DNA from: Candidatus Methanophagales archaeon
GTDB lineage: Archaea > Halobacteriota > Syntropharchaeia > Alkanophagales > Methanospirareceae
DNA length: 13,245 nucleotides
Assembly (NCBI GenBank): GCA_021161765.1
Contig: JAGGZZ010000046.1
Coordinates: 1-13,245 of the forward strand
Direction: 5' to 3'
How positions within the stretch are numbered: the first letter of the stretch is position 1; every line of letters starts with the position of its first letter. This document shows, in pieces, positions 5,766-13,017 of the stretch. Made by a program: the position numbers and the translations under genes. The notes below the pieces were generated by a model. That model was not told the DNA's origin, made no database searches, and saw only the letters and a program-made list of their open reading frames with translations.

Positions 5766-6596
5766 AAAACCCAATCTCCGCTGCCTCGGGTCGGTTAACG
5801 AAATCACCGTTTTTATGTACCAGTCCACCCGTGTCTTTTCCCATATAAACTCGCCTCCCTCTCGCTCCACCGCTTCCAAAACGAAATAAACCCGGTCGCC
5901 TTTTATTTCTATGGCTTCTCCTTCTTCATCCACTTCCATATCATGACCCACGCAAACGTTCTGGTCGCAGAAGAACTGGCATTTGCTATCGTAGAAATAG
6001 AAACATCGGAATCTCGGCTTTGTCATGCCCAGCGTCTTCCCTTTCCACGCGTCGGTATGCATGAATTCGCCGCTCTCGGATATCTTTTCCGCAATTGTTA
6101 TCCGTTCCTCTTCATCCTCTATCGTTCGTAAATGCTCTATTCCATCGCTTTTTAACCGTATGCTATCCGGTCTTTTGTCCTCTTCAGGAAAGAAGTCATC
6201 TACTTCCGCTTCTATCACATCCCATCTGTTCAGGTTCATGTTTAGCTTTTCCGGAAAAGGATAGATTCTTTTCAGTTCCCAATATGCATTCGCGGCAATC
6301 GCATGGTCCTTTTTGGAACTCAGAATCGTAAACCGAGCCTTGTGAGGTAGAAGTTCTTTGAACTTCCCTTCTTCAAACCACTTCCTTAACGCCCAAACTG
6401 TTTTCTTGTCACGCCCCTCCCGTGCAGACTTGAACCGCACCAGACCGATATCACCCTGTAGTTTCTGCACGTACACGTGATAGGGCGCTTTCTGTTTCAG
6501 TTTGGTGGAGTTCTCTTTTATCTCCTTCCACGTGAGAGGTCTCGCTTTTTCTTCCAGTATCCGCTCCACCTCCTTTTTGAAGTTATCGTAACTCAT
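5763..6596 (-). CDS. Uncharacterised protein with winged-helix-like N-terminus and Cys cluster, 277 aa
   Basis: I do not recognise a named family. Residues 4-70 look like a winged helix-turn-helix: a helix (FKKEVERILEEK), then PLTWKEIKENS as the turn and recognition region, and a wing ending in KKTVWALRKW. The middle region is mixed alpha/beta and acidic. Near the C-terminus is a Cys cluster, C198-x7-C206-x3-C210-x4-C215-x2-H218, which could bind zinc or an iron-sulfur cluster. It is followed by a beta-rich end. The ATG at 6596 has a strong ribosome site, aggaggggg, about 7 bases upstream. The gene follows the 131-residue gene by 63 bases on the same strand, so they probably form an operon. 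A DNA-binding or metal-sensing regulator is possible but not shown. Confidence 0.85.
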   Translation of the reverse strand: MSYDNFKKEVERILEEKARPLTWKEIKENSTKLKQKAPYHVYVQKLQGDIGLVRFKSAREGRDKKTVWALRKWFEEGKFKELLPHKARFTILSSKKDHAIAANAYWELKRIYPFPEKLNMNLNRWDVIEAEVDDFFPEEDKRPDSIRLKSDGIEHLRTIEDEEERITIAEKISESGEFMHTDAWKGKTLGMTKPRFRCFYFYDSKCQFFCDQNVCVGHDMEVDEEGEAIEIKGDRVYFVLEAVEREGGEFIWEKTRVDWYIKTVISLTDPRQRRLGF

Positions 6597-6659
6597 AAGC
6601 TATCCCCCTCCTGACGTTACTGTTAATCGGACTTGAAATGAAACAAAAAGTTAAAACGC

Positions 6660-7055
6660 CTAACTTTTCCTCGCTCCCATTGCTATCGCCTCCTCCACCG
6701 AGGCCATATCTTTCATTATAAATTCCCGCTCCTTTTCACCCTCCGTGGAGTCAATCGAGTTCCGCAGAATTGGTGCATACTTCTTAAACCGGTCTATTTT
6801 CACCGTATAATCCGCTGTATCCTCAACCAGGTTGGTTTCAAATCCTCGTTCCTCGAGCGACTTAATTATTTTATCCCGATCACTAACGCTGTCCACCTCA
6901 AACCGGTATTTATCACGGTTGTAATAATCCGCAAACTCCATGAATATCTCCCGGTCGCCGAAGAAATACTTGAAGCACCACAGACTACCGATTCGGAAGA
7001 TATTAATTCGGTCCCCTTTCGCTTTCGTACCCACATCCGACGTTTGCTCGCTCAT
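6660..7055 (-). CDS. Conserved hypothetical protein, 131 aa
   Basis: The function is unknown. The protein is soluble, rich in charged residues, with no signal peptide or membrane segment. The core INIFRIGSLWCFKYFFGDREIF is aromatic-rich, followed by YYNRDKYRFEVDS and a helical region with RFKKYAPILRNSID. The C-terminus MKDMASVEEAIAMGARK reads as a final amphipathic helix. The look of the sequence (a small alpha/beta protein with repeated Arg/Tyr motifs) is like conserved archaeal hypotheticals. The ATG at 7055 is preceded by ggggagaag at good spacing. It is the first gene of a likely two-gene unit with the winged-helix-like gene. Confidence 0.85.
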   Translation of the reverse strand: MSEQTSDVGTKAKGDRINIFRIGSLWCFKYFFGDREIFMEFADYYNRDKYRFEVDSVSDRDKIIKSLEERGFETNLVEDTADYTVKIDRFKKYAPILRNSIDSTEGEKEREFIMKDMASVEEAIAMGARKS

Positions 7056-7101
7056 TTTTTCTCTTCTCCCCTTTTTTTTCTTATTCTATATTTTTCAATA
7101 A

Positions 7102-7138
7102 CTACCAATGTATTATTTATGGTAGAGTATAAATAAGG
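7102..7138 (-). promoter_or_regulatory. Promoter region with inverted repeat upstream of the 131-aa gene
   Basis: On the minus strand cttatttatactc (about 7126-7138) is a TATA-like box. Downstream, the inverted repeat ctacca (7102-7107) and tggtag (7120-7125), with a 12-base AT-rich spacer, lies where a start-site operator would sit. The 50-70 base distance to the ATG leaves room for a leader. A regulator could bind here; this is inferred from layout only. Confidence 0.3.
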
Positions 7139-7225
7139 TTAGAGGGATAGATAAGCTTTTTGATATTTCATCTGTGATGTTTTTTTGTGACCCTTCCTAT
7201 CCATGATACAGGCATCTTGTTTCCC

Positions 7226-7585
7226 TCAATCAATACTTTTGCTTGCAAAGCGAACAGTTGATTCCGTTACGACAACAAAGTTGTCAGTAAGCTGGTCAGC
7301 GTACAGATCGAACAGGCGTTGCAGTACCGCTATCTTGTTATCCGCTCGTTCGTCTCCCAGACGTAGAAGGATCACACCCCTATGTAGTTTCTTTCCTCGA
7401 TAGATGAGTTCTCCAAAGTCCTTATCATTCGTAATCAGGATACGGTTCTCCGCATATGCTCTTTGGAGTATGCTGTCATCGTCTGCTCCTCGGGATTGCT
7501 CGTACACCGAAAACACGTCATGACGCCATTGACGTAGCCATCGAGCAACTGCAGGACCGGTACATTCATCTACAAGGAACCGCAT
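7226..7585 (-). CDS. DUF5615 PIN-like toxin, 119 aa
   Basis: A small protein of the PIN-like DUF5615 type, probably a ribonuclease toxin. Acidic residues expected for the metal site are visible: D6 and E7 (FLVDECTG), the D35-D37 cluster (GADDDSIL), and D54 and D56 in ITNDKDFGELIY. The C-terminal half (HRGVILLRLGDERADNK) matches the family pattern. Its ATG follows the antitoxin's TAG with no gap, so translation is probably coupled, with gagg inside the antitoxin end as the ribosome site. The active-site residues look intact, so the toxin may be functional. The RNA target is unknown. Confidence 0.9.
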   Translation of the reverse strand: MRFLVDECTGPAVARWLRQWRHDVFSVYEQSRGADDDSILQRAYAENRILITNDKDFGELIYRGKKLHRGVILLRLGDERADNKIAVLQRLFDLYADQLTDNFVVVTESTVRFASKSID

Positions 7586-7834
7586 CTAAACCGCCTCTAC
7601 CTGCAAGGGCATAAAGGTGGTGCTTTCAAGAGATTCTGTGGCAAATAGTAAGCAAGCAAGAATATCTTCTCTGGTCAACCCTTCATACTCTTTGAGGATT
7701 TCTTCTATGTTTGCACCATGAGCTAAAAGACCAAGAATGTACTGCACAGTAAGTCGTGTCCCTCTGATAACCGGTTTCCCAACCACAACCTTGGGGTTTA
7801 GTGTGATGCGTTCAAGTAATTGACTATATCCCAT
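7586..7834 (-). CDS. DUF433 antitoxin, 82 aa
   Basis: The protein shows the DUF433 pattern: ITLNPKVVVGKPVIRGTRL, then a helix-turn-helix-like TVQYILGLLAHGANIEEILKEY, then the helix LTREDILACLLFA. DUF433 proteins are the usual upstream partners of DUF5615 toxins, and should neutralise the toxin and bind their own promoter. The ATG at 7834 has a good ribosome site, aaggtga, about 6 bases upstream. The gene order antitoxin-toxin and the zero-base gap are typical. Confidence 0.9.
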   Translation of the reverse strand: MGYSQLLERITLNPKVVVGKPVIRGTRLTVQYILGLLAHGANIEEILKEYEGLTREDILACLLFATESLESTTFMPLQVEAV

Positions 7835-7850
7835 TTTTCTTCACCTTTAA

Positions 7851-7879
7851 TATATTATATCGCCCCATTATATTATATA
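7851..7879 (-). promoter_or_regulatory. TA promoter with two direct repeats
   Basis: The 10-mer tatattatat occurs at 7851-7860 and 7869-7878, separated by cgccccat. The minus-strand form tttatataatata is a good archaeal TATA box about 35-45 bases before the antitoxin ATG. The repeats are 18 bases apart centre to centre, a layout that suits an autoregulatory DUF433 operator. The AT-rich repeats could also be just a doubled TATA box. Confidence 0.45.
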
Positions 7880-7891
7880 AATCTCCCCCTC

Positions 7892-9016
7892 TCACCCTCT
7901 CCTCACTTCTTTCCTCTGCGCCATCCGATAGCCACATACGACACTCATATACCCGCTCAACTGCTTATCTAGCTCCTCACTGCCCGTATCAACGAGAAGA
8001 AACGGCGTTTCACTCAACTTATGCGGCGTTGCAAGCACAATCACGTTCTCTACACCGACCTTTTCTATCACCTTCGCGCTCAACTGCTGATTCCCCCTGC
8101 CAAAGACAAAGCCCTGCGCACCAATAGGGCTCACCAATAGTTTTACCGGGGGATTTCCTTCCTTTTTCTTTTCGTTTTCCAGCAATCGCAGCAATTCACG
8201 CTCGTTTAAATCCGTACCCACCAACTTCCTGTTCTTCACTGCATCCACGCCAAGCAGCGTCTTCTCTTCGCCCAGACCCAGCAATTCGGCAATTTTGTGC
8301 GTGGTCGTCCCCGCACCGAGTATGTAAAGCGAACCGTCAGCCATGAATTCACATGCGAATCTCGCTATCTCCTCCTTCGCTCTTTCTTCACTCACACTTT
8401 GAAACAGGCTCTTACCCTGCTGAACCAGAACAGGCTCGTAAGGCGTTTGCGCATATCCAAACACCTTCATTCGCAGCTCGTTTCGCCTGTATGCGTCTTC
8501 ATCGGTATCCATTACCTCCGCGTCTCGCAGTTCCGCTTTTCCCGCGGCAAAATGCTCGACTATTTTCGCCGCTCCACCGGGACTTATCGCAAATACCGCA
8601 GAGTGCATCTTCACACCCGCAGGAATTCCTATCACTGGTATGTCTTTTCCTACTGCGCTGTACACGTCCCTCGCCGTTCCGTCGCCACCGCAGAACAGGA
8701 GCAGGTCAACTCCTTCTTCCAGAAACGTCTTACATGCGTTCTTTGTGTCTTCACTCGTGCTGTCCCCCGCAAACGAATACACCACTTCGTATCTCTGCGA
8801 TTTGTTTATCACCGCGTTTTCGCCCATATCGGCTGAGCACGTGAGGATAACCGAGGAAGTGTCGAGTTCCAGCTCTTGCATGCATTTCTTCGCCCTTTCG
8901 CATGCTACGGGTTTTGCACCTCGCTTCAATGCCTCTTCTACCAGTCCGTCCGTCCCTTTTAGTCCTACTGAGCCGCCCAAGCCCGCTATCGGGTTGACGA
9001 GGAAACCTATTTTCAT
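7892..9016 (-). CDS. ATP-NAD kinase family protein, AcoX-like (COG3199 type), 374 aa
   Basis: The N-terminus MKIGFLVNPIAGLGGSVGLKG and the motif FCGGDGTARDVYSAV (GGDGTARD at 110-117) mark the diacylglycerol-kinase-like NAD kinase fold. GIPAGVKMHSAVFAISP at 130-146 is the second conserved loop. The C-terminal half carries ILGAGTTTHKIAELLG and VSPIGAQGFVFGRGNQQLS, which match the AcoX-like branch of predicted ATP- or polyphosphate-dependent NAD kinases. It may phosphorylate NAD, but members of this branch are mostly untested and some sit in acetoin or other catabolic operons. It has no obvious partner here: an IS remnant lies upstream and a TA pair downstream. The ATG at 9016 fits the conserved N-terminus, with only a short GTGA ribosome site. 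Confidence 0.88.
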   Translation of the reverse strand: MKIGFLVNPIAGLGGSVGLKGTDGLVEEALKRGAKPVACERAKKCMQELELDTSSVILTCSADMGENAVINKSQRYEVVYSFAGDSTSEDTKNACKTFLEEGVDLLLFCGGDGTARDVYSAVGKDIPVIGIPAGVKMHSAVFAISPGGAAKIVEHFAAGKAELRDAEVMDTDEDAYRRNELRMKVFGYAQTPYEPVLVQQGKSLFQSVSEERAKEEIARFACEFMADGSLYILGAGTTTHKIAELLGLGEEKTLLGVDAVKNRKLVGTDLNERELLRLLENEKKKEGNPPVKLLVSPIGAQGFVFGRGNQQLSAKVIEKVGVENVIVLATPHKLSETPFLLVDTGSEELDKQLSGYMSVVCGYRMAQRKEVRRG

Positions 9017-9106
9017 GTTTCACGCAGGTTTATGTTTTGAATTTTGAATTTACAATCCTGGTTGTGTTTCAAGATAGGTTAAAATTATAAAAAATCCTAA
9101 GGGAAA

Positions 9107-9139
9107 CACCTCCAACATGTTGGATGCAGAGGAGGTGAA
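9107..9139 (+). promoter_or_regulatory. Hairpin sequestering the transposase ribosome site
   Basis: cacctcc (9107-9113) is exactly complementary to ggaggtg (9131-9137), the very strong ribosome site 7-14 bases before the ATG at 9145. The 17-base loop contains most of the palindrome ccaacatgttgg (9112-9123). In RNA the hairpin would hide the ribosome site, a strategy known from some insertion sequences to limit transposase made from outside transcripts. Confidence 0.5.
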
Positions 9140-9144
9140 TCCCA

Positions 9145-9626
9145 ATGGATATTACGGTATCTCTTCAAATAAAAATACATCTGTGGGAAAACTCGATCTC
9201 AAGTTACACCGGGTTAAGGATAAAGAAGAAGGGGGAACGGGGATTTTCTTGCCCCCTGGAAGACAGGATAGAATTTGATGGGAAGAAGGTCTATCAGGAA
9301 GACATTTCCGTAATCAGCGCTGAACTTGCCACCAAGCTCACCTATCGAGATGCGGTAAAAGAGGGCAAGCAGTTCATAAAAGAGGAAGAAAGGTGCCGTG
9401 GAATTCAAATCTTATAGAGCGATTGATGGGAGAAATAGCGAAAAGGACAAAGCATAAGTGGATGAGGTGGACCACCAAAGGTCTGGAGACGATCCTGGAC
9501 CTCATTCTGATAAGGTACGTATCTGAAGAATCTTACGAGGTATTTAAGTCCAGAATGATGAAAAGTGATAGCTTAAGATTTATAAAGGGTGAGGTGAAAA
9601 GTATATCTGCTGGAGGTGAATTTTAA
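9145..9626 (+). pseudogene. Broken transposase: N-terminal and C-terminal fragments in different frames
   Basis: The first fragment (9145-9417) begins at ATG 9145 and includes GFSCPLEDRIEFDGKK and ISAELATKLTYRDAVKEGK, which resemble the N-terminal helix-turn-helix region of a DDE transposase. It stops at TAG 9415-9417. The second fragment (9393-9626, another frame) reads SNLIERLMGEIAKRTKHKW and TTKGLETILDLILIRY, the C-terminal region that usually carries the final catalytic Glu (in SNLIER). The central part with both catalytic Asp residues is absent, so there has been a large internal deletion plus a frameshift. The IS family is uncertain; Mutator-like or UPF0236/ISLre2-like groups are possible. 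It cannot be an active transposase. Confidence 0.75.
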
Positions 9627-9659
9627 CTGATGTTGATACACGACCAACATTTTAGAAGC

Positions 9660-10643
9660 TCATTTTTTGGTAAACAACTTCCTTATCTCCGCACCAACCG
9701 TCTCAACCTGATGCTTCCCTATCTTTTCTCTGCTCGCTTTCAGGAACGGGATACCGCGTTTGTATTCTTCAACCCATTCATTTGCGAATTCACCGCTCTC
9801 CACGCGTTTCAGCGTTTCTTTCATCCTCTCCTTTACATCAGGCCCGATTATCTTATGCCCTACTGACCACATTCCATACTCCGCCGTGTTAGAGATAACC
9901 TCTGCCATTCGCTTTATCCCGCCCTGCCACACTAAATCCACAATGAGCTTCATCTCGTGCACGCACTCGAAATACGCCATCTCCGGTGGGTAGCCCGCCT
10001 CTACTAAAACTTCAAACCCGTTCTTCATTAGTTCTACTAACCCACCGCATAAAACGCACTGCTCACCGAATAAATCCTCGTACGTCTCCTGTTCAAAAGT
10101 ACATTCTAAGATGCCCGCCTTTGTCCAGTGCATCGCCTTTGTCATCGCCAGCGCAACTTCGCGTGCTTTGCCCGACGGGTTCTGCTTTACGGCAACAAGT
10201 CCAGGGACACCAAAACCTTCTAAATATGCCTTCCTTTCCTCGGTTCCCGGCGCCTTCGGTGCAACCATAATAACGTCCACGTCCTCTCCTGGAACAATTC
10301 GTTTGAAGCAGATATTAAAGCCATGCGAAAACCCGAGTGTTTTCCCTGCTTTCATGTGCTTCCTTATCTGATTCTCATAAATCTCTGGCTGAATCTCATC
10401 GGGAAGCAGGATATGCACAATATCTCCTTTTTCCGCCGCTTTTTCTATCGTCAATACCTCAAAACCGTCCTCTTTTGCCTTTTCCCAGCTCTTTCCTCCT
10501 TCTCTCGCACCCACGACCACGTCTATTCCCGAGTCACGCAAGCAGTTTGCCTGTGCATCTCCCTGTGCTCCATACCCAATCACTGCTATTGTTCTACCTC
10601 TTAAAATGCTCTCATCTACATCCTCATCATGTAATACGTTCAT
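9660..10643 (-). CDS. ilvC: Ketol-acid reductoisomerase IlvC, class I, 327 aa
   Basis: IlvC rearranges and reduces acetolactate or acetohydroxybutyrate, using NADPH and Mg2+, in valine, isoleucine and leucine synthesis. The Rossmann motif is VIGYGAQGDAQA at 21-32; the family usually has GYGSQGHAQA, so His is Asp here. VVGAREGGKSW (43-53) carries the Arg and Ser typical of NADPH binding. The catalytic H107 (SHGF), K130 (PKAPG) and Mg ligands D190, E194 (DLFGEQ), E226 and E230 are all present at the usual class I positions. PKAPGTEER replaces the usual PKGPGHTVR. The single C-terminal domain and length fit class I. ATG 10643 has ggag 9-12 bases upstream. It follows ilvN by 164 bases. Confidence 0.96.
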   Translation of the reverse strand: MNVLHDEDVDESILRGRTIAVIGYGAQGDAQANCLRDSGIDVVVGAREGGKSWEKAKEDGFEVLTIEKAAEKGDIVHILLPDEIQPEIYENQIRKHMKAGKTLGFSHGFNICFKRIVPGEDVDVIMVAPKAPGTEERKAYLEGFGVPGLVAVKQNPSGKAREVALAMTKAMHWTKAGILECTFEQETYEDLFGEQCVLCGGLVELMKNGFEVLVEAGYPPEMAYFECVHEMKLIVDLVWQGGIKRMAEVISNTAEYGMWSVGHKIIGPDVKERMKETLKRVESGEFANEWVEEYKRGIPFLKASREKIGKHQVETVGAEIRKLFTKK

Positions 10644-10651
10644 GCTATCAA

Positions 10652-10698
10652 CTCCAACATGTTGTATTTTAAAAGTAATTTTATTGTTACTTATAAAT
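10652..10698 (-). promoter_or_regulatory. ilvC promoter with palindrome overlapping the ribosome site
   Basis: On the minus strand acatttataagt (about 10688-10699) is a good TATA-like box, 46-55 bases before the ilvC ATG, with a purine-rich stretch upstream that could be a BRE. About 25 bases downstream lies the 10-base palindrome caacatgttg (10655-10664), which runs into the ggag ribosome site. A repressor bound there could block the start site. ilvC may thus have its own promoter in addition to read-through from ilvBN. Confidence 0.4.
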
Positions 10699-10772
10699 GT
10701 TGCTTTTTTGAATGATTACAATCCTTTTTGTTTCATATATTTATTTTTCTCAGTTTAAAACTTTTTCGAATA

Positions 10773-10787
10773 CCTTTTCACAAAAGG
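10773..10787. terminator. Short hairpin after ilvN
   Basis: cctttt, loop cac, aaaagg forms a perfect 6-pair stem 20-35 bases after the ilvN stop codon. The transcript then runs AT-rich without a clean T tract. It might attenuate transcription between ilvN and ilvC or mark an RNA processing site. The evidence is only the fold. Confidence 0.25.
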
Positions 10788-10807
10788 AGAACTCAGGTAC
10801 CACATTT

Positions 10808-11314
10808 CTATTTCTCCACGCCTACACCCGTACCCGCACCTATCCCAATCGCCGTAACCCCCGTCCTGAACAACTGCTTCACGCCAAAATGGCGCATCAA
10901 ATCCACGAACCGGTCTATCTTTTTTGGCTCTTCCGTAAGTTCCAGTGTTACGGAATCTAACACAGCGTCCAATATTTTCGCTCCGTAGGATTCCGCAAGC
11001 TGCATTACCTCCGAGCGAGCTTCTGAATCCTTTGCATGCACCTTTAGCAGGCATAAATCGCGGATAATCGCCTCGCTCTCTTTCAAATCCACCACCTTTA
11101 CCACTTCTATCAGGTTGCTGAGCTGCTTCCTCACCATCTCCAGCTCGCTCTCTGAACCCTCTATCGCCACTGTCATCCTCGATAAACCCTCCTTCTCGCA
11201 TGGAGAAACCGTAAGCGATGTGATATTGATTCCTCGCTGAGTGAACATGCCCGACATTCGCGTTAGCACCCCCGGATTATTCTCCACCAATAATGAAATT
11301 ATATGCGCTTGCAT
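10808..11314 (-). CDS. ilvN: Acetolactate synthase small (regulatory) subunit IlvN, 168 aa
   Basis: The regulatory subunit activates the large subunit and usually carries valine feedback inhibition. Residues 4-78 form an ACT domain, with HIISLLVENNPGVLTRMSGMF and RGINITSLTV; the NPGVL and GLSRMT patches are the usual effector-binding region. Residues about 82-160 match the ALS small-subunit C-terminal domain (REVMQLAESYGAKI-like: EVMQLAESYGAKILD). The length is normal for the short form. Its ATG at 11314 overlaps the end of ilvB by 16 bases, so translation is probably coupled, which suits two subunits of one enzyme. Confidence 0.96.
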   Translation of the reverse strand: MQAHIISLLVENNPGVLTRMSGMFTQRGINITSLTVSPCEKEGLSRMTVAIEGSESELEMVRKQLSNLIEVVKVVDLKESEAIIRDLCLLKVHAKDSEARSEVMQLAESYGAKILDAVLDSVTLELTEEPKKIDRFVDLMRHFGVKQLFRTGVTAIGIGAGTGVGVEK

Positions 11315-13017
11315 CTTTCCGTTCCTATCATTCTCGTTATACTACCACCTGGAGGAATCATGGGCAATACCTTGTCCTCCTTACCTACAATCATATCGAG
11401 CACTGCGGGCTTTCCAGACTTAAATGCGTTATTTAATGCGTCTTTCAAATCCTCTGGCTTTTCCACTCGCTCGCCATAGCACCCAAACGCTTCCGCCAGC
11501 TTAACAAAATCCGGCGTTATTCCCAGTCCTGTTTGAGCGTATTTCTTATCAAAGAACAGCTCCTGAAACTGCCTTACCATTCCCAGATACCTGTTGTCGA
11601 ATAGACATACCACGACGGGTATATCATTCTCAACGCAGGTAGCCATGTCCTGACAGGTCATCAAGAAACTTCCGTCCCCTGCTATGTCCACGACTTGTTT
11701 ATCCGGCGCCGCAATCTTTGCTCCTATCGCTGCCGGGAATCCAAAGCCCATCGTCCCCAGCCCGCCAGAGGATATAAACGTGCGCGGCTTCTTCGTCATG
11801 TAATAATGCGCTGCAAACATTTGACACTGCCCCACTTCTGTCGTGACGATTGCATCGTCATCCAGGATTCTGCTGATTTCTTTTATTAATATATCTGATA
11901 CCGATGCTCCTTCCCTTGATATCTCTTCTACACACGAGTCACATGCCGAGTGCATCTTTTTTATTCGCTTCTCCCATTCGCTCCCGCTTTTCTTCGCTCT
12001 CTTTTTCTCCAGCAACTTTAATATCCCCGACAGCGCAAGCTTCACGTCTCCTACTATCGGTATGTCCACCTGCATGTTCTTGTTTATCTCCGCGGTATCT
12101 ATGTCCACGTGTATTAGCGTGGCATCCGGAGCAAACTGGTCTAATTGCCAGCCCGTGGTTCTATCGCTGAACCTTGTCCCTAAGGCAAGTAGAGCATCGC
12201 ATTCGTTAATCGCGCGGTTTGCATAGAGCTGTCCATGCATCCCTGCCATGCCCAGACAGAAAGGGTGATTCTCCGGAATAGCTCCTTTACCCATAAGCGT
12301 TGTTACTACGGGAGCACCAAGAAAATCCGCTAAATGGCGTAACTCCACCGCAGCATCCGCGCTGATAACGCCTCCGCCTGCCAGTATAAGGGGTCGCTCC
12401 GCATTTGCTAAAGTCTCAACAACCCTCTTTATTTGCACTTGATTCGGCTTTATATTCGGTTTATAGCCCGCAAAGGTCTCCTTCGGATGTAAATCCACCT
12501 TTGCCTCACCGGCTAATATGTCCGTTGGCAGGTCAACCAGAACCACCCCCTTTCTCCCGGTATTGGCGATATAAAAAGCATTGTGGATGACCTTAGGTAA
12601 ATCTTCCGTTCGCTTTACGAGGAAATTATGTTTTGTAATGGGCATAGTGATGGTGAAAGTGCTGGATTCCTGGAATGCATTACTTCCTATTACAGAGGTT
12701 GGCACTTGTCCCGTTAATGCCACCACAGGCGAAGAATCCATGTTTGCATTCGCCAGTCCCGTAACGAGGTTTGTGGCGCCGGGACCCGAAGTGGCGATGC
12801 AAACGCCTGCTTTCCCGGACACACGTGCATAGCCGTCAGCGGCGTGCGCCGCACATTGCTCATGTCTCATCAATATGTGCCTTATCGCCTCTTCCTTGTA
12901 CAGCACATCGTACAAGTCTAACAGAGCCCCCCCTGGTATTCCAAAGGCTACTTCCGCTCCTTCGGTCTTCAACTCCTCTACTACTATTTCCGCACCACTT
13001 AGCTTCTGTTTTGCCAT
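11299..13017 (-). CDS. ilvB: Acetolactate synthase large (catalytic) subunit IlvB, 572 aa
   Basis: This thiamine-diphosphate enzyme condenses pyruvate with pyruvate or 2-oxobutyrate, the first common step of branched-chain amino acid synthesis. E53 (MRHEQCAAHAADGYAR) is the conserved Glu that activates the cofactor. TSGPGATNLVTG (77-88), ALTGQVPTSVIG and FQESSTF follow as in the family. The central FAD domain has LILAGGGV and LALGTRFSDR. The C-terminal cofactor domain has ISSGGLGTMGFGFPAAIGA and the metal-binding IAGDGSF (445-451) with N475 in DNRYLGMV. The length is typical. The ATG at 13017 starts the standard KLSGAEIVVEEL region. It is the first gene of ilvB-ilvN-ilvC on the minus strand. 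Confidence 0.97.
   Translation of the reverse strand: MAKQKLSGAEIVVEELKTEGAEVAFGIPGGALLDLYDVLYKEEAIRHILMRHEQCAAHAADGYARVSGKAGVCIATSGPGATNLVTGLANANMDSSPVVALTGQVPTSVIGSNAFQESSTFTITMPITKHNFLVKRTEDLPKVIHNAFYIANTGRKGVVLVDLPTDILAGEAKVDLHPKETFAGYKPNIKPNQVQIKRVVETLANAERPLILAGGGVISADAAVELRHLADFLGAPVVTTLMGKGAIPENHPFCLGMAGMHGQLYANRAINECDALLALGTRFSDRTTGWQLDQFAPDATLIHVDIDTAEINKNMQVDIPIVGDVKLALSGILKLLEKKRAKKSGSEWEKRIKKMHSACDSCVEEISREGASVSDILIKEISRILDDDAIVTTEVGQCQMFAAHYYMTKKPRTFISSGGLGTMGFGFPAAIGAKIAAPDKQVVDIAGDGSFLMTCQDMATCVENDIPVVVCLFDNRYLGMVRQFQELFFDKKYAQTGLGITPDFVKLAEAFGCYGERVEKPEDLKDALNNAFKSGKPAVLDMIVGKEDKVLPMIPPGGSITRMIGTERCKRI

Larger units (their letters stand above)
9051..9654 (+). mobile_element. 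Degenerate insertion sequence with imperfect terminal inverted repeats
   Basis: The core ends tggttgtgtttcaag (9059-9073) and gttgatacacgacca (9632-9646) are inverted repeats matching at 12 of 15 positions. Extended outward to 9051 and 9654 they match at 17 of 23. They bracket the broken transposase exactly, giving an element of about 600 bases, far short of a full IS of this kind. I see no clear target duplication. The right end lies 5 bases from the ilvC stop codon. IS family assignment is uncertain. Confidence 0.55.

Noticed and set aside
7145..7202. Long-range hairpin ggatag/ctatcc with catctgtgatg and a T run as a terminator
   Set aside because: The stems are only 4-6 pairs, the outer one encloses a 46-base loop, and no plus-strand gene would need the T run.
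8297..8844. Long plus-strand frames inside the NAD-kinase-like gene
   Set aside because: They overlap a well-supported minus-strand gene and are rich in Arg, Ser, His and Leu as expected of antisense shadows.
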